Source: Paracoccaceae bacterium
Lineage (GTDB): Bacteria > Pseudomonadota > Alphaproteobacteria > Rhodobacterales > Rhodobacteraceae
Length of the DNA: 6,590 bases
Reading direction: 5' to 3'
NCBI GenBank assembly: GCA_009920225.1
Contig: RGAJ01000102.1
Coordinates: 1-6,590, forward strand
In this document: piece by piece, positions 1 through 5,865 of the stretch
How the letters are laid out: each line of letters begins with the position of its first letter
Numbering within the stretch: position 1 is the stretch's first letter
Position numbers and translations under genes: made by a program
Notes under the pieces: model-generated
Database searches by the model: none
Told to the model about the DNA's origin: nothing
The model's input: only the letters and a program-made list of their open reading frames with translations

Positions 1-1
1 T

Positions 2-268
2 TTACCGCAAAGCCGCGATGCCTTTCGCAAGATTGTAAACCTTGGCTTTACAGAGGCCTTTCGTGCCCGTGTACGCGGGGCAGGTCATTACAGTTTTTGG
101 GATTATCAAGCCGGCGCATGGAACCGGAATGACGGGATCAGAATTGACCATTTTCTGCTAACACCGTCTTGCGCGGATATGATGATTGATTGCCAAATCG
201 ACAAAGATGTCCGCGCGGGCGACAAACCGTCGGATCACGTGCCGGTTTGGATCGAATTGGACAATTAA
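2..268 (+). CDS. xth: Exodeoxyribonuclease III, C-terminal part (cut by window edge)
   Basis: This is the last 88 codons of an exonuclease III / AP endonuclease of the exonuclease-endonuclease-phosphatase fold, a cytoplasmic DNA base-excision repair enzyme that incises abasic sites and degrades duplex DNA 3' to 5'. Seen directly: SFWDYQAGAWNRNDGIRIDH, the conserved segment near the C-terminus with the RIDH acidic position, and the closing KPSDHVPVWIEL block, whose Asp-His pair belongs to the catalytic site. The reading frame is open from the left edge to a TAA at 266-268, so the start and most of the catalytic domain lie outside the window. Its stop overlaps that of the convergent monooxygenase gene, with no room for a terminator between them. 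Family identity is very secure; the split between the xthA and exoA naming styles cannot be decided from the fragment. Confidence 0.93.
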   Translation, partial: LPQSRDAFRKIVNLGFTEAFRARVRGAGHYSFWDYQAGAWNRNDGIRIDHFLLTPSCADMMIDCQIDKDVRAGDKPSDHVPVWIELDN

Positions 269-1431
269 ACCGACGTTGTAATGTCGTAGTTATAGATCCA
301 ATCGAATTGCCGCACCATGGTCGCCGGCATCAGCTTGGACATGCCCCGCAGGCCCAAATGCGCCGCAAATCGAACCGGCGGAAAAGACAGGTGATATTTC
401 CACGCATTGCCTGATGCGGTCGCGATCACGCGCCGCACCCGCGGTAGACGCAGGGATTGATACGCTGCAAATGCCGACGCAACATCGTGTGATTTTGCCA
501 GGGATGCGGCCAAGGCCCACGCGTCTTCGATGGCTTGGACCGCGCCTTGCGCCATAAAAGGCAGGGTAGGATGTGCCGCATCGCCCAGCATCACCACCTT
601 GCCACGCGCCCATGTTGGCGCAACGGGGTGACGAAAAAGGCCCCATTTATGAACCTCATCAATATCCGCAATCACATCCGCGACAGGACCACCAAAATCA
701 CCAAAAGTCTTTTGCACCACAGATGCGTCATCGTGCAGATGCCATCCATCACGGGACCAGTCCGATTGTTCTTGGACCATGACGACATTCAACATTGTCC
801 CCCCACGCAAAGGATAGGTGACAATATGTCGTTTGGGGGCCATGTGAACCCACGCTTGGTTCGGGTGATCGATCCGATTGGGCACCAAGGCGCGCCATGC
901 CACCTGCCCCGTAAAGGGTGCAGGCGTGGTGTGACCCAGAATAAAAGACCGTGTTTTCGAATGAATACCATCTGCGCCAAGAATAACATCAGCGCGCATA
1001 TCACCCTGAGAGGTTTCAATCACCCCTCGGTCGGTCTTGATGTGTGTCAACGCGCAATCCGTTGTGATCGGAATCCCCTGCGCATCGCAGGCATTGGCCA
1101 AGACATGTAACAAATCGGCCCGATGAAAAAACCGATACCCAAGGGGGGATCCATATCGGGCCAGATCCAAAACAGCCACGTCAGATCCGTGACGATAATC
1201 GCGCAGCCGAACGGCAGTGGCACGTAATGACACAGCATCCAAGGCCGCGCCAAGACCCAAAGCCGTCAAAACATGAAATCCATTGGGGCTGATTTGAATG
1301 CCCGCACCCACCTCGACCAAAGCGGGGGCTTGTTCAATCACCCGCGGTCGAAACCCAAAATGCCGAAGCGCCAAGGCAGCCGTCAGACCACCAATTCCAG
1401 CCCCGACAATAAGTATATCTGTGTCAGCCAT
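265..1431 (-). CDS. FAD-dependent aromatic-ring monooxygenase (salicylate / 3-hydroxybenzoate hydroxylase-like)
   Basis: A 388-residue, full-length group A flavoprotein monooxygenase, expected to be cytoplasmic and to hydroxylate a ring substrate using NAD(P)H and O2. Motifs in order: the Rossmann dinucleotide site GAGIGG (residues 10-15) ending in Glu33; EVGAGIQISPN (40-50), typical of the salicylate hydroxylase-like branch; YRFFHRADLL (99-108); the DG motif GADGIHSKTR (152-161); WGLFRHPV (263-270); and the second FAD motif GDAAHPTLPFMAQGA (283-297). The C-terminus carries FDWIYNYD, also common in this branch. The start at 1431 is fixed by how close the Rossmann motif lies to it, yet no Shine-Dalgarno precedes it: the bases upstream are the T-tract of the dksA terminator. 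No other catabolic gene is nearby, so the substrate cannot be named; a ubiquinone-pathway (UbiH-type) role is less likely from the motif wording. Confidence 0.9.
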   Translation of the reverse strand: MADTDILIVGAGIGGLTAALALRHFGFRPRVIEQAPALVEVGAGIQISPNGFHVLTALGLGAALDAVSLRATAVRLRDYRHGSDVAVLDLARYGSPLGYRFFHRADLLHVLANACDAQGIPITTDCALTHIKTDRGVIETSQGDMRADVILGADGIHSKTRSFILGHTTPAPFTGQVAWRALVPNRIDHPNQAWVHMAPKRHIVTYPLRGGTMLNVVMVQEQSDWSRDGWHLHDDASVVQKTFGDFGGPVADVIADIDEVHKWGLFRHPVAPTWARGKVVMLGDAAHPTLPFMAQGAVQAIEDAWALAASLAKSHDVASAFAAYQSLRLPRVRRVIATASGNAWKYHLSFPPVRFAAHLGLRGMSKLMPATMVRQFDWIYNYDITTSV

Positions 1432-1461
1432 AAAAACAAAAGGCCAAGGGAACCCTTGGCC
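1432..1461 (-). terminator. Intrinsic terminator of dksA
   Basis: On the - strand a perfect 9-bp inverted repeat, GGCCAAGGG and CCCTTGGCC around two bases (1442-1461; in practice an 8-bp stem with a 4-base loop), is followed at once by TTTTGTTTTT (1441-1432). It begins 6 bases after the dksA stop. This is a textbook rho-independent terminator in the dksA direction. In the opposite direction only ATTTCCTT follows, so it is probably one-way. Its T-tract ends exactly at the ATG of the downstream monooxygenase. Confidence 0.85.
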
Positions 1462-1467
1462 ATTTCC

Positions 1468-1890
1468 TTAGTCGTCGCGATGAACCTTTTCCCGACGTTC
1501 GTGTTTTTCTTGCGCCTCAAGCGTCATTGTCGCGATGGGGCGGGCGTCAAGACGTTTGAGCGAAATTGGCGCACCCGTCACTTCACAATACCCGTATTCA
1601 CCTTCGTCAATGCGGCGCAACGCGGCGTCTATCTTGGACACCAGTTTGCGTTGACGATCCCGCGCGCGCAATTCAAGCGCACGATCTGTTTCTTCGCTTG
1701 CGCGATCCGTAATATCAGGAATGTTGCGCGTATTGTTTTGAAGTCCCGAAATCGTGACTTTGCTGCCTTCTATTAAGTCTTCTTTCCAAGCAATCAATTT
1801 TCGACGAAAATATTCCAACTGCCGCTCATTCATAAATGGTTCGTCTTCGGCGGGGACATAATCATCAGGAATGTTAAGCGATTTGTTCAT
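1468..1890 (-). CDS. dksA: RNA polymerase-binding transcription factor DksA (zinc-site-depleted form)
   Basis: A 140-residue DksA/TraR-family protein, which enters the RNA polymerase secondary channel and with ppGpp adjusts transcription of ribosomal and stress genes. Seen: a long helical-hairpin region with the coiled-coil tip residues kept (Asp59, Asp62, Ala64 in PDITDRASEE), ELRARDRQRKL (73-83), then YGYCEVTGAPISLKRLDARP (99-118). Compared with E. coli DksA, the four zinc cysteines read Cys102, Thr105, Thr123 and Ala126, so classical zinc binding is not possible. One-cysteine forms are known from Rhodobacter sphaeroides and zinc-independent forms from Pseudomonas (DksA2), so this is not decay. 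The start at 1890 has TAAGGGGGAAACT before it (strong site, 5-base gap) and gives the length remembered for relatives. An in-frame ATG at 1923 adds 11 residues and also has a strong site. It is transcribed away from the moxR operon. Confidence 0.93.
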   Translation of the reverse strand: MNKSLNIPDDYVPAEDEPFMNERQLEYFRRKLIAWKEDLIEGSKVTISGLQNNTRNIPDITDRASEETDRALELRARDRQRKLVSKIDAALRRIDEGEYGYCEVTGAPISLKRLDARPIATMTLEAQEKHERREKVHRDD

Positions 1891-1936
1891 AGTTTCCCCC
1901 TTATGCAGGCCCAAATTTGCCATGCATCACTCCTCC
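1891..1936 (-). promoter_or_regulatory. dksA leader with two strong ribosome binding sites and a tiny ORF
   Basis: On the - strand GGAGGAG (1936-1930) lies 8 bases (counted from GGAGG) before an ATG at 1923 that is in frame with dksA, and 4 bases before another ATG at 1927 that opens an eight-codon frame (MHGKFGPA) closed by a TAA at 1903-1901. That TAA runs directly into the second site, AAGGGGG, which serves the ATG at 1890. The sites are visible; which starts are used is inference. Either DksA has an 11-residue extension, or a leader peptide is translated first and feeds ribosomes to dksA. Confidence 0.5.
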
Positions 1937-2068
1937 AATTTACTTGCGGAATTAATCCGTGGGCACCACCTATCTGATTGGGGGCGGAATGTCACTACAC
2001 AAACACATGATTGCGCAGATTTAATGAACTGGGTAAAGTCTTGGAAATTTGCGAGATATGGAAAAAAG
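1937..2068. promoter_or_regulatory. Divergent promoter region between dksA and moxR
   Basis: The two genes are transcribed away from each other, so the promoters of both should lie in or near this stretch. I see no clear consensus promoter. The best guess for moxR is TTGCGC (2011-2016), 17 bases, then TAAAGT (2034-2039), which is weak at both boxes. A short interrupted palindrome, CGGAATTAATCCG, lies at about 1947-1959. Longer in-frame extensions of moxR into this region lack a ribosome binding site and are not believed. Confidence 0.45.
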
Positions 2069-2908
2069 ATGAAATTTACAGGCACCTCTGACTACGTCGC
2101 CCCTCATGACCTAACTTTGGCAGTGAACGCCGCTGTGACACTGGAACGCCCGCTGCTGATCAAGGGTGAACCAGGTACGGGCAAGACCGAATTGGCCAAA
2201 CAAGTGGCGAAAGGTTTGGGAATCACTTTGATCGAATGGAACATCAAATCCACGACCAAGGCGCAACAAGGCCTGTATGAATACGATGCAGTGTCGCGTT
2301 TGCGCGACAGTCAGCTGGGCGATGAACGGGTCCATGATGTGTCCAATTACATCCGCAAAGGCAAGCTTTGGCAGGCCTTTGACGCAGACGAAAAAGTGGT
2401 GCTTTTGATCGACGAAGTCGACAAGGCCGACATCGAATTTCCAAACGATCTTTTGCAGGAATTGGACAAGATGGAATTCCATGTCTATGAGACCGGCGAA
2501 ACCATCCGCGCCAAAGTGCGCCCCATTGTGATCATCACATCAAACAACGAAAAAGAGCTTCCTGACGCGTTCCTGCGTCGCTGCTTTTTCCACTATATAC
2601 AGTTCCCCGATCTCGACACACTTCAACAGATTGTGCGCGTGCACTTTCCAGATATCAAGGAACGCCTTTTGACAACCGCGCTGACACAGTTTTATGAAAT
2701 CCGCGATCAGGCAGGATTGAAAAAGAAACCCTCGACATCCGAAGTCTTGGATTGGCTCAAGCTGATTTTGGCCGAAGACCTCACACCCGAAGACCTTCGT
2801 CGTGATGGGTCTAACCTGTTGCCAAAATTGCACGGGGCACTGTTGAAGAACGAACAAGACGTTGCCTTGTTTGAACGCTTGGCCTTTATGTCACGCAGTG
2901 GTCGTTAA
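2069..2908 (+). CDS. MoxR-family AAA+ ATPase
   Basis: A 279-residue, single-domain cytoplasmic AAA+ ATPase of the MoxR group, whose members typically work with VWA-domain proteins as chaperone-like machines for protein maturation, cofactor insertion or complex assembly. Motifs in order: Walker A GEPGTGKT (33-40); AQQGLYEYDAVSRLRDSQLG (65-84), characteristic of this branch; Walker B VVLLIDEVDKAD (110-121); sensor 1 ITSNNEKELPDAF (156-168); the arginine-finger region LRRCFFHY (169-176); and a helical lid with KKKPSTSEVLDWLKL. All catalytic residues are present. ATG 2069 is chosen because relatives begin MKFTGT and because upstream in-frame ATGs (1871, 1919, 2024) lack ribosome binding sites; the site here, GGAAAAAAG, is weak. 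The matching VWA protein is encoded 1.7 kb downstream on the same strand. No signal peptide or membrane helix is seen. Confidence 0.93.
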   Translation: MKFTGTSDYVAPHDLTLAVNAAVTLERPLLIKGEPGTGKTELAKQVAKGLGITLIEWNIKSTTKAQQGLYEYDAVSRLRDSQLGDERVHDVSNYIRKGKLWQAFDADEKVVLLIDEVDKADIEFPNDLLQELDKMEFHVYETGETIRAKVRPIVIITSNNEKELPDAFLRRCFFHYIQFPDLDTLQQIVRVHFPDIKERLLTTALTQFYEIRDQAGLKKKPSTSEVLDWLKLILAEDLTPEDLRRDGSNLLPKLHGALLKNEQDVALFERLAFMSRSGR

Positions 2909-2928
2909 ATAAAAAATTCTCAATTCAC

Positions 2929-2971
2929 CAAAAACATGTTTTTGACGTTGAAAAAGTCAACTAACGTCAAA
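2929..2971. repeat. Nested palindromes downstream of the MoxR gene
   Basis: A perfect 16-base palindrome, CAAAAACATGTTTTTG (2929-2944), runs into a second inverted repeat, TTTGACGTT (2941-2949) with AACGTCAAA (2963-2971). Inside the latter GTTGA and TCAAC (2947-2951, 2957-2961) can pair as an alternative. The structure could stop or stabilise the moxR transcript, or be a protein-binding site. The stems are AT-rich and no clean T-tract follows on the + strand, so it is not a standard terminator. Confidence 0.5.
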
Positions 2972-3009
2972 CTTCTGTCACAGTTTGGCCCAAATACCCG
3001 CATAGGACT

Positions 3010-3025
3010 TGTGACATCGGTCACG
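3010..3025. promoter_or_regulatory. CRP/FNR-superfamily-like operator candidate
   Basis: TGTGACATCGGTCACG fits the TGTGA-N6-TCACA pattern recognised by CRP-type regulators at nine of ten specified positions; the core GTGAC (3011-3015) and GTCAC (3020-3024) is a perfect inverted repeat. It lies about 77 bases before the lipoprotein start, a plausible place for control of that transcript. The pattern match is direct; the regulator and its use are inferred. I found no convincing -35/-10 pair beside it. Confidence 0.35.
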
Positions 3026-3101
3026 TGTTGTTGTGTTGGTGGGTAGCGAGTGTTTGCGTTTTCGAAGAGAGGCTTTTTGCGAACTGGATTGAGTAAACAG
3101 A

Positions 3102-4469
3102 ATGTTAAAACGACTATTTGCTGTTTCATGCATCTTTCTATCGGGGTGTACACCAACACCAGCGTCAAATTCGGTCACGCGGGCAGACATGGAAATTATC
3201 GGGTCATTTACGGTGAACCCCTTTCCTGTTGCGGCGGTTGAACCACTTTCGATCTCAAACCGACAGCTTACGGATGACTTTATCGATTTAACGATGGAGC
3301 TCGAAACAGGAACGTCCCTGCCCGTGTTCACGCGGTTCGAAGGCCCTATCTCTGTGCGATTACAGGGCGCCGTGCCTGCGCCGCTGCCATCAGAATTGAA
3401 CCGATTATTGGCCAGACTTCGGTCTGAGGCAAATATTGACATTTACCAAACCAAAGCCCCAACGGCGAATATAAATATCCACGCGATTTCGCGGAGACAA
3501 ATCCGCAAGACATTTCCAATGGCCGCCTGTTTTGTCGCGCCAAATGTCGAGAACCTCGCAGAATTTCAAAAGTTCCGCAGAACAGCAAAAACAAGCTGGA
3601 GCCAACAAGCGGTGCGCACCAAGGTTTCAATTTTCCTTCCATCGGATGCGACACCACAAGAAATTCGCGATTGTTTGCACGAAGAATTTGCACAATCAAT
3701 GGCACCGCTGAACGACATGTATCGCCTGCCAAATTCGGTGTTTAATGACGACAATGTGCATACGATCCTGACGAACTTTGACATGATGATCCTAAAGATC
3801 GCCTATTCCCCTGAACTGCGCAGCGGGATGACACGTGAAGATCTGCGCCAGCGCCTTCCATCAATTTTATCACGCCTCAATCCAAGGGGTGACACAAAGC
3901 GCTATTCCTATGTCAAACCGACTTCGCGCGAATGGAATACCGCCATTACCACTGCGCTTGGCCCAGGCACACCGCCACAGATGCGTCCACGTGCCGCAAA
4001 GCGCGCTTTGGAAATCGCCCAAACAGAAAGATACAATGATCATCGCTTGGGATTTAGCTATTTCGCCCTTGGCCGCGTGATCCAGCACCAAGACCCCAGT
4101 TATGCCTTTGAAATGTTCCGAATTGCGAATGAAGTCTACGCCAAATCGGTCAATGCGGAACTCTATGCGGCGCATACAGCCGCGCAAATTGCCGCAACCC
4201 AGATTGCGCTTGGGAATGGGGAAGATGCGCTTTTAACGCTCGCGCAGCACATTGATGTGGCCTTTGATAATGAGAATGCTGCGCTATTATCGACCCTCAT
4301 GCTGTTGCGCGCCGAAGCCTTAGAATTGACCGGTCGCGCGTCAGAAGCACAAAAAGTACGTCTGGACAGTTTGACCTGGGCACGTTACGGATTTGGTTCA
4401 GAGTCCAATCTGAAATCCAAATTGCGGGAAATCAACGCGTTGAACCCGCTAAAACGTAACAATGGATAG
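3102..4469 (+). CDS. DUF2927-type lipoprotein with C-terminal helical repeats
   Basis: A 455-residue exported lipoprotein. Residues 1-16 form a lipoprotein signal: basic MLKR, a hydrophobic stretch, and the lipobox LSGC with Cys16 as the lipidated residue. Thr17 follows, so there is no Asp inner-membrane retention signal and outer-membrane sorting is possible. Residues about 50-245 match my memory of DUF2927, a domain common in Rhodobacterales: FTRFEGPISVRL (76-87), CLHEEFAQSM (191-200) and LPNSVFNDDN (209-218). From about 295 to 450 the protein is rich in helices with TPR-like wording, for example LGFSYFALGRVIQ and ALLTLAQHIDVAF, suggesting a protein-binding tail. The molecular function is unknown. 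The start is set by the signal peptide; the ribosome binding site is weak (TTGAG, 8 bases away). The next gene begins 3 bases after its stop, which ties it to the VWA gene. Confidence 0.82.
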   Translation: MLKRLFAVSCIFLSGCTPTPASNSVTRADMEIIGSFTVNPFPVAAVEPLSISNRQLTDDFIDLTMELETGTSLPVFTRFEGPISVRLQGAVPAPLPSELNRLLARLRSEANIDIYQTKAPTANINIHAISRRQIRKTFPMAACFVAPNVENLAEFQKFRRTAKTSWSQQAVRTKVSIFLPSDATPQEIRDCLHEEFAQSMAPLNDMYRLPNSVFNDDNVHTILTNFDMMILKIAYSPELRSGMTREDLRQRLPSILSRLNPRGDTKRYSYVKPTSREWNTAITTALGPGTPPQMRPRAAKRALEIAQTERYNDHRLGFSYFALGRVIQHQDPSYAFEMFRIANEVYAKSVNAELYAAHTAAQIAATQIALGNGEDALLTLAQHIDVAFDNENAALLSTLMLLRAEALELTGRASEAQKVRLDSLTWARYGFGSESNLKSKLREINALNPLKRNNG

Positions 4470-4472
4470 GTC

Positions 4473-4637
4473 ATGTATATACTCATCGGTTTAATCGGGG
4501 CGCTGATCGGTGCCCGTACCGCGAAAAAACACAATGGCAATATCGCCGACATCTTGCAATATGCCGTCGGGTTTGGTCTTTTGTTTGGGATATTGGGGCT
4601 GATGGTTACGATTTTCTTGGATCGCACCGTGATTTAA
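4473..4637 (+). CDS. Small two-helix membrane protein (54 residues)
   Basis: A short gene in the 171-base gap between the lipoprotein and VWA genes. It translates as MYILIGLIGALIGARTAKKH (1-20), a short polar stretch NGNIAD, a second hydrophobic helix (about 29-49, with GFGLLFGILGLM) and DRTVI at the end. The first helix has small-residue spacing (G6, G9, A10, G13, A14), suited to helix packing. Arg15, Lys18, Lys19 and His20 in the loop suggest that the loop faces the cytoplasm and both termini the periplasm (inference from the positive-inside rule). The preceding stop lies in GGATAGG, a partial ribosome binding site. Gaps of 3 bases on both sides argue that it is a real, translationally coupled gene. 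I remember similar small proteins in this place in other Rhodobacterales but know of no function. Confidence 0.8.
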   Translation: MYILIGLIGALIGARTAKKHNGNIADILQYAVGFGLLFGILGLMVTIFLDRTVI

Positions 4638-4640
4638 CCC

Positions 4641-5825
4641 ATGTTCTTGCCGTTTTTTGATAGCCTTCGCAAAACCGGTGTTCCCGTTTCACTGCGCGAA
4701 TACCTAGGCTTTCTAGAAGCGTTGGATTACGGGCTTGCCACATATGACATTGATGCGTTTTATTATCTGGGGCGCATCATCATGGTCAAAGACGAACGTC
4801 ACCTCGACCGGTATGACCGTGCCTTTTCACAGACCTTTCAAGGCTTGGAAAAGATATCCCTCGACCAGATTTTAGAAGCCGTAGACATCCCTGCTGATTG
4901 GCTGAGGAAGCTGGCGGAAAAGCATCTGTCGTCAGAGGAAATGGAACAGATCAAATCCCTTGGAGGATTTGACAAGTTGATGGACACCCTCAAAGAACGG
5001 CTGCGCGATCAAAAGGATCGCCATCAGGGCGGCAACAAATGGATCGGCACCGCAGGCACCTCGCCCTTTGGCGCCTATGGCTATAATCCCGAAGGCGTGC
5101 GCATCGGCCAAGACAAAAGCCGCCATCAACGGGCAGTCAAAGTTTGGGACAAACGCGAATTCAAAAATCTTGATGACAGCATCGAATTGGGCACGCGCAA
5201 TATAAAAGTTGCGCTTAAACGTCTGCGCCGTTGGGCGCGTGACGGGGCGGATCAGGAATTGGATATCGACAATACCATTCGCGCGACCGCCGAACACGGG
5301 TATTTGGATGTCAAAACACGCCCCGAACGCCGCAATGCGGTGAAAGTTTTGCTGTTTCTTGATGTGGGCGGATCGATGGACCCCTATATCAAAATGGTCG
5401 AAGAACTGTTTTCCGCCGCGAAATCCGAATTCAAACATATGGAATACTATTATTTCCACAATTGCCTGTACGAAGGTGTTTGGCGCGACAATGCGCGCCG
5501 GTGGAATGAACAGATGTCCACGATGGATGTTCTGAACACATACGGGTCTGATTATAAATGTATTTTCGTGGGCGACGCGTCAATGTCGCCCTATGAAATT
5601 GCCTATGCAGGCGGGGCCAACGAACATTGGAATGCAGAAGCGGGACAGGTTTGGTTGGAACGCACAATCGCGAAATGGCCACACAGCATTTGGCTGAACC
5701 CTGTGAAGGAACGGCTTTGGGGCTATACCCCGTCCATCAAAATGATCAAGGATATCTTTGACAATCGCATGTATCCCCTGACCCTCACGGGTTTGGAAAC
5801 TGCGATGAAAGAATTGGCGCGATAA
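4641..5825 (+). CDS. CoxE-like VWA-domain protein, probable partner of the MoxR ATPase
   Basis: A 394-residue cytoplasmic protein of the VWA/CoxE-like group that usually accompanies MoxR ATPases and is thought to link them to their clients. The N-terminal helical part begins [21 protein letters not shown] glycine- and basic-rich middle segment includes [20 protein letters not shown] (136-155) and [16 protein letters not shown]. The VWA domain starts at about 233 with [12 protein letters not shown] (236-247). Its MIDAS motif reads D241-x-G-x-S245 rather than DxSxS, which I recall as normal in this subfamily. [13 protein letters not shown] (269-281) and [13 protein letters not shown] (308-320) follow, the latter probably carrying a further metal-site Asp. 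There is no signal peptide. No ribosome binding site precedes the ATG (ACCGTGATTTAACCC), so translation probably depends on the upstream small gene, which ends 3 bases earlier. Confidence 0.9.
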   Translation: MFLPFFDSLRKTGVPVSLREYLGFLEALDYGLATYDIDAFYYLGRIIMVKDERHLDRYDRAFSQTFQGLEKISLDQILEAVDIPADWLRKLAEKHLSSEEMEQIKSLGGFDKLMDTLKERLRDQKDRHQGGNKWIGTAGTSPFGAYGYNPEGVRIGQDKSRHQRAVKVWDKREFKNLDDSIELGTRNIKVALKRLRRWARDGADQELDIDNTIRATAEHGYLDVKTRPERRNAVKVLLFLDVGGSMDPYIKMVEELFSAAKSEFKHMEYYYFHNCLYEGVWRDNARRWNEQMSTMDVLNTYGSDYKCIFVGDASMSPYEIAYAGGANEHWNAEAGQVWLERTIAKWPHSIWLNPVKERLWGYTPSIKMIKDIFDNRMYPLTLTGLETAMKELAR

Positions 5826-5850
5826 CCCCCTAGACACCGGCGCCGTCACG

Positions 5851-5864
5851 CCCCATATCTGGGG
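5851..5864 (+). promoter_or_regulatory. Small hairpin over the ribosome-binding region of the M48 gene
   Basis: CCCCA (5851-5855) and TGGGG (5860-5864) form a perfect 5-bp stem with loop TATC, ending 1 base before the ATG at 5866. The GGGG arm is the only purine-rich sequence near that start. Formation in the mRNA and an effect on translation are inferred; the stem is short. Confidence 0.35.
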
Positions 5865-5865
5865 T

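Noticed and set aside
535..1110. 191-codon + strand frame inside the monooxygenase gene
   Set aside because: It is antisense to a protein with every expected flavoprotein motif, and its own translation shows no recognisable domain.
1273..1776. 167-codon + strand frame across the monooxygenase start and dksA
   Set aside because: It runs antisense through two well-supported genes and the terminator; its translation is basic and low in meaning.
1871..2068. 66-codon N-terminal extension of the MoxR reading frame
   Set aside because: It overlaps the dksA leader and start region, lacks ribosome binding sites at its ATGs (1871, 1919, 2024), does not resemble MoxR N-termini, and the natural start MKFTGT is at 2069.
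2929..2971. Intrinsic terminator for the MoxR gene
   Set aside because: There is strong symmetry, but the stems are AT-rich and no T-tract follows the second repeat, so I list it as palindromes only.
2920..3168. 82-codon - strand frame across the spacer before the lipoprotein gene
   Set aside because: It covers the palindrome cluster and part of the signal peptide gene, with no ribosome binding site or family resemblance noticed.
3050..3241. 63-codon + strand frame overlapping the lipoprotein start
   Set aside because: It is out of frame with a clear signal peptide and lipobox, and carries no recognisable features.
4932..5459. 175-codon - strand frame inside the VWA gene
   Set aside because: Shadow of a strongly recognised coding sequence; the long open frame reflects codon bias.
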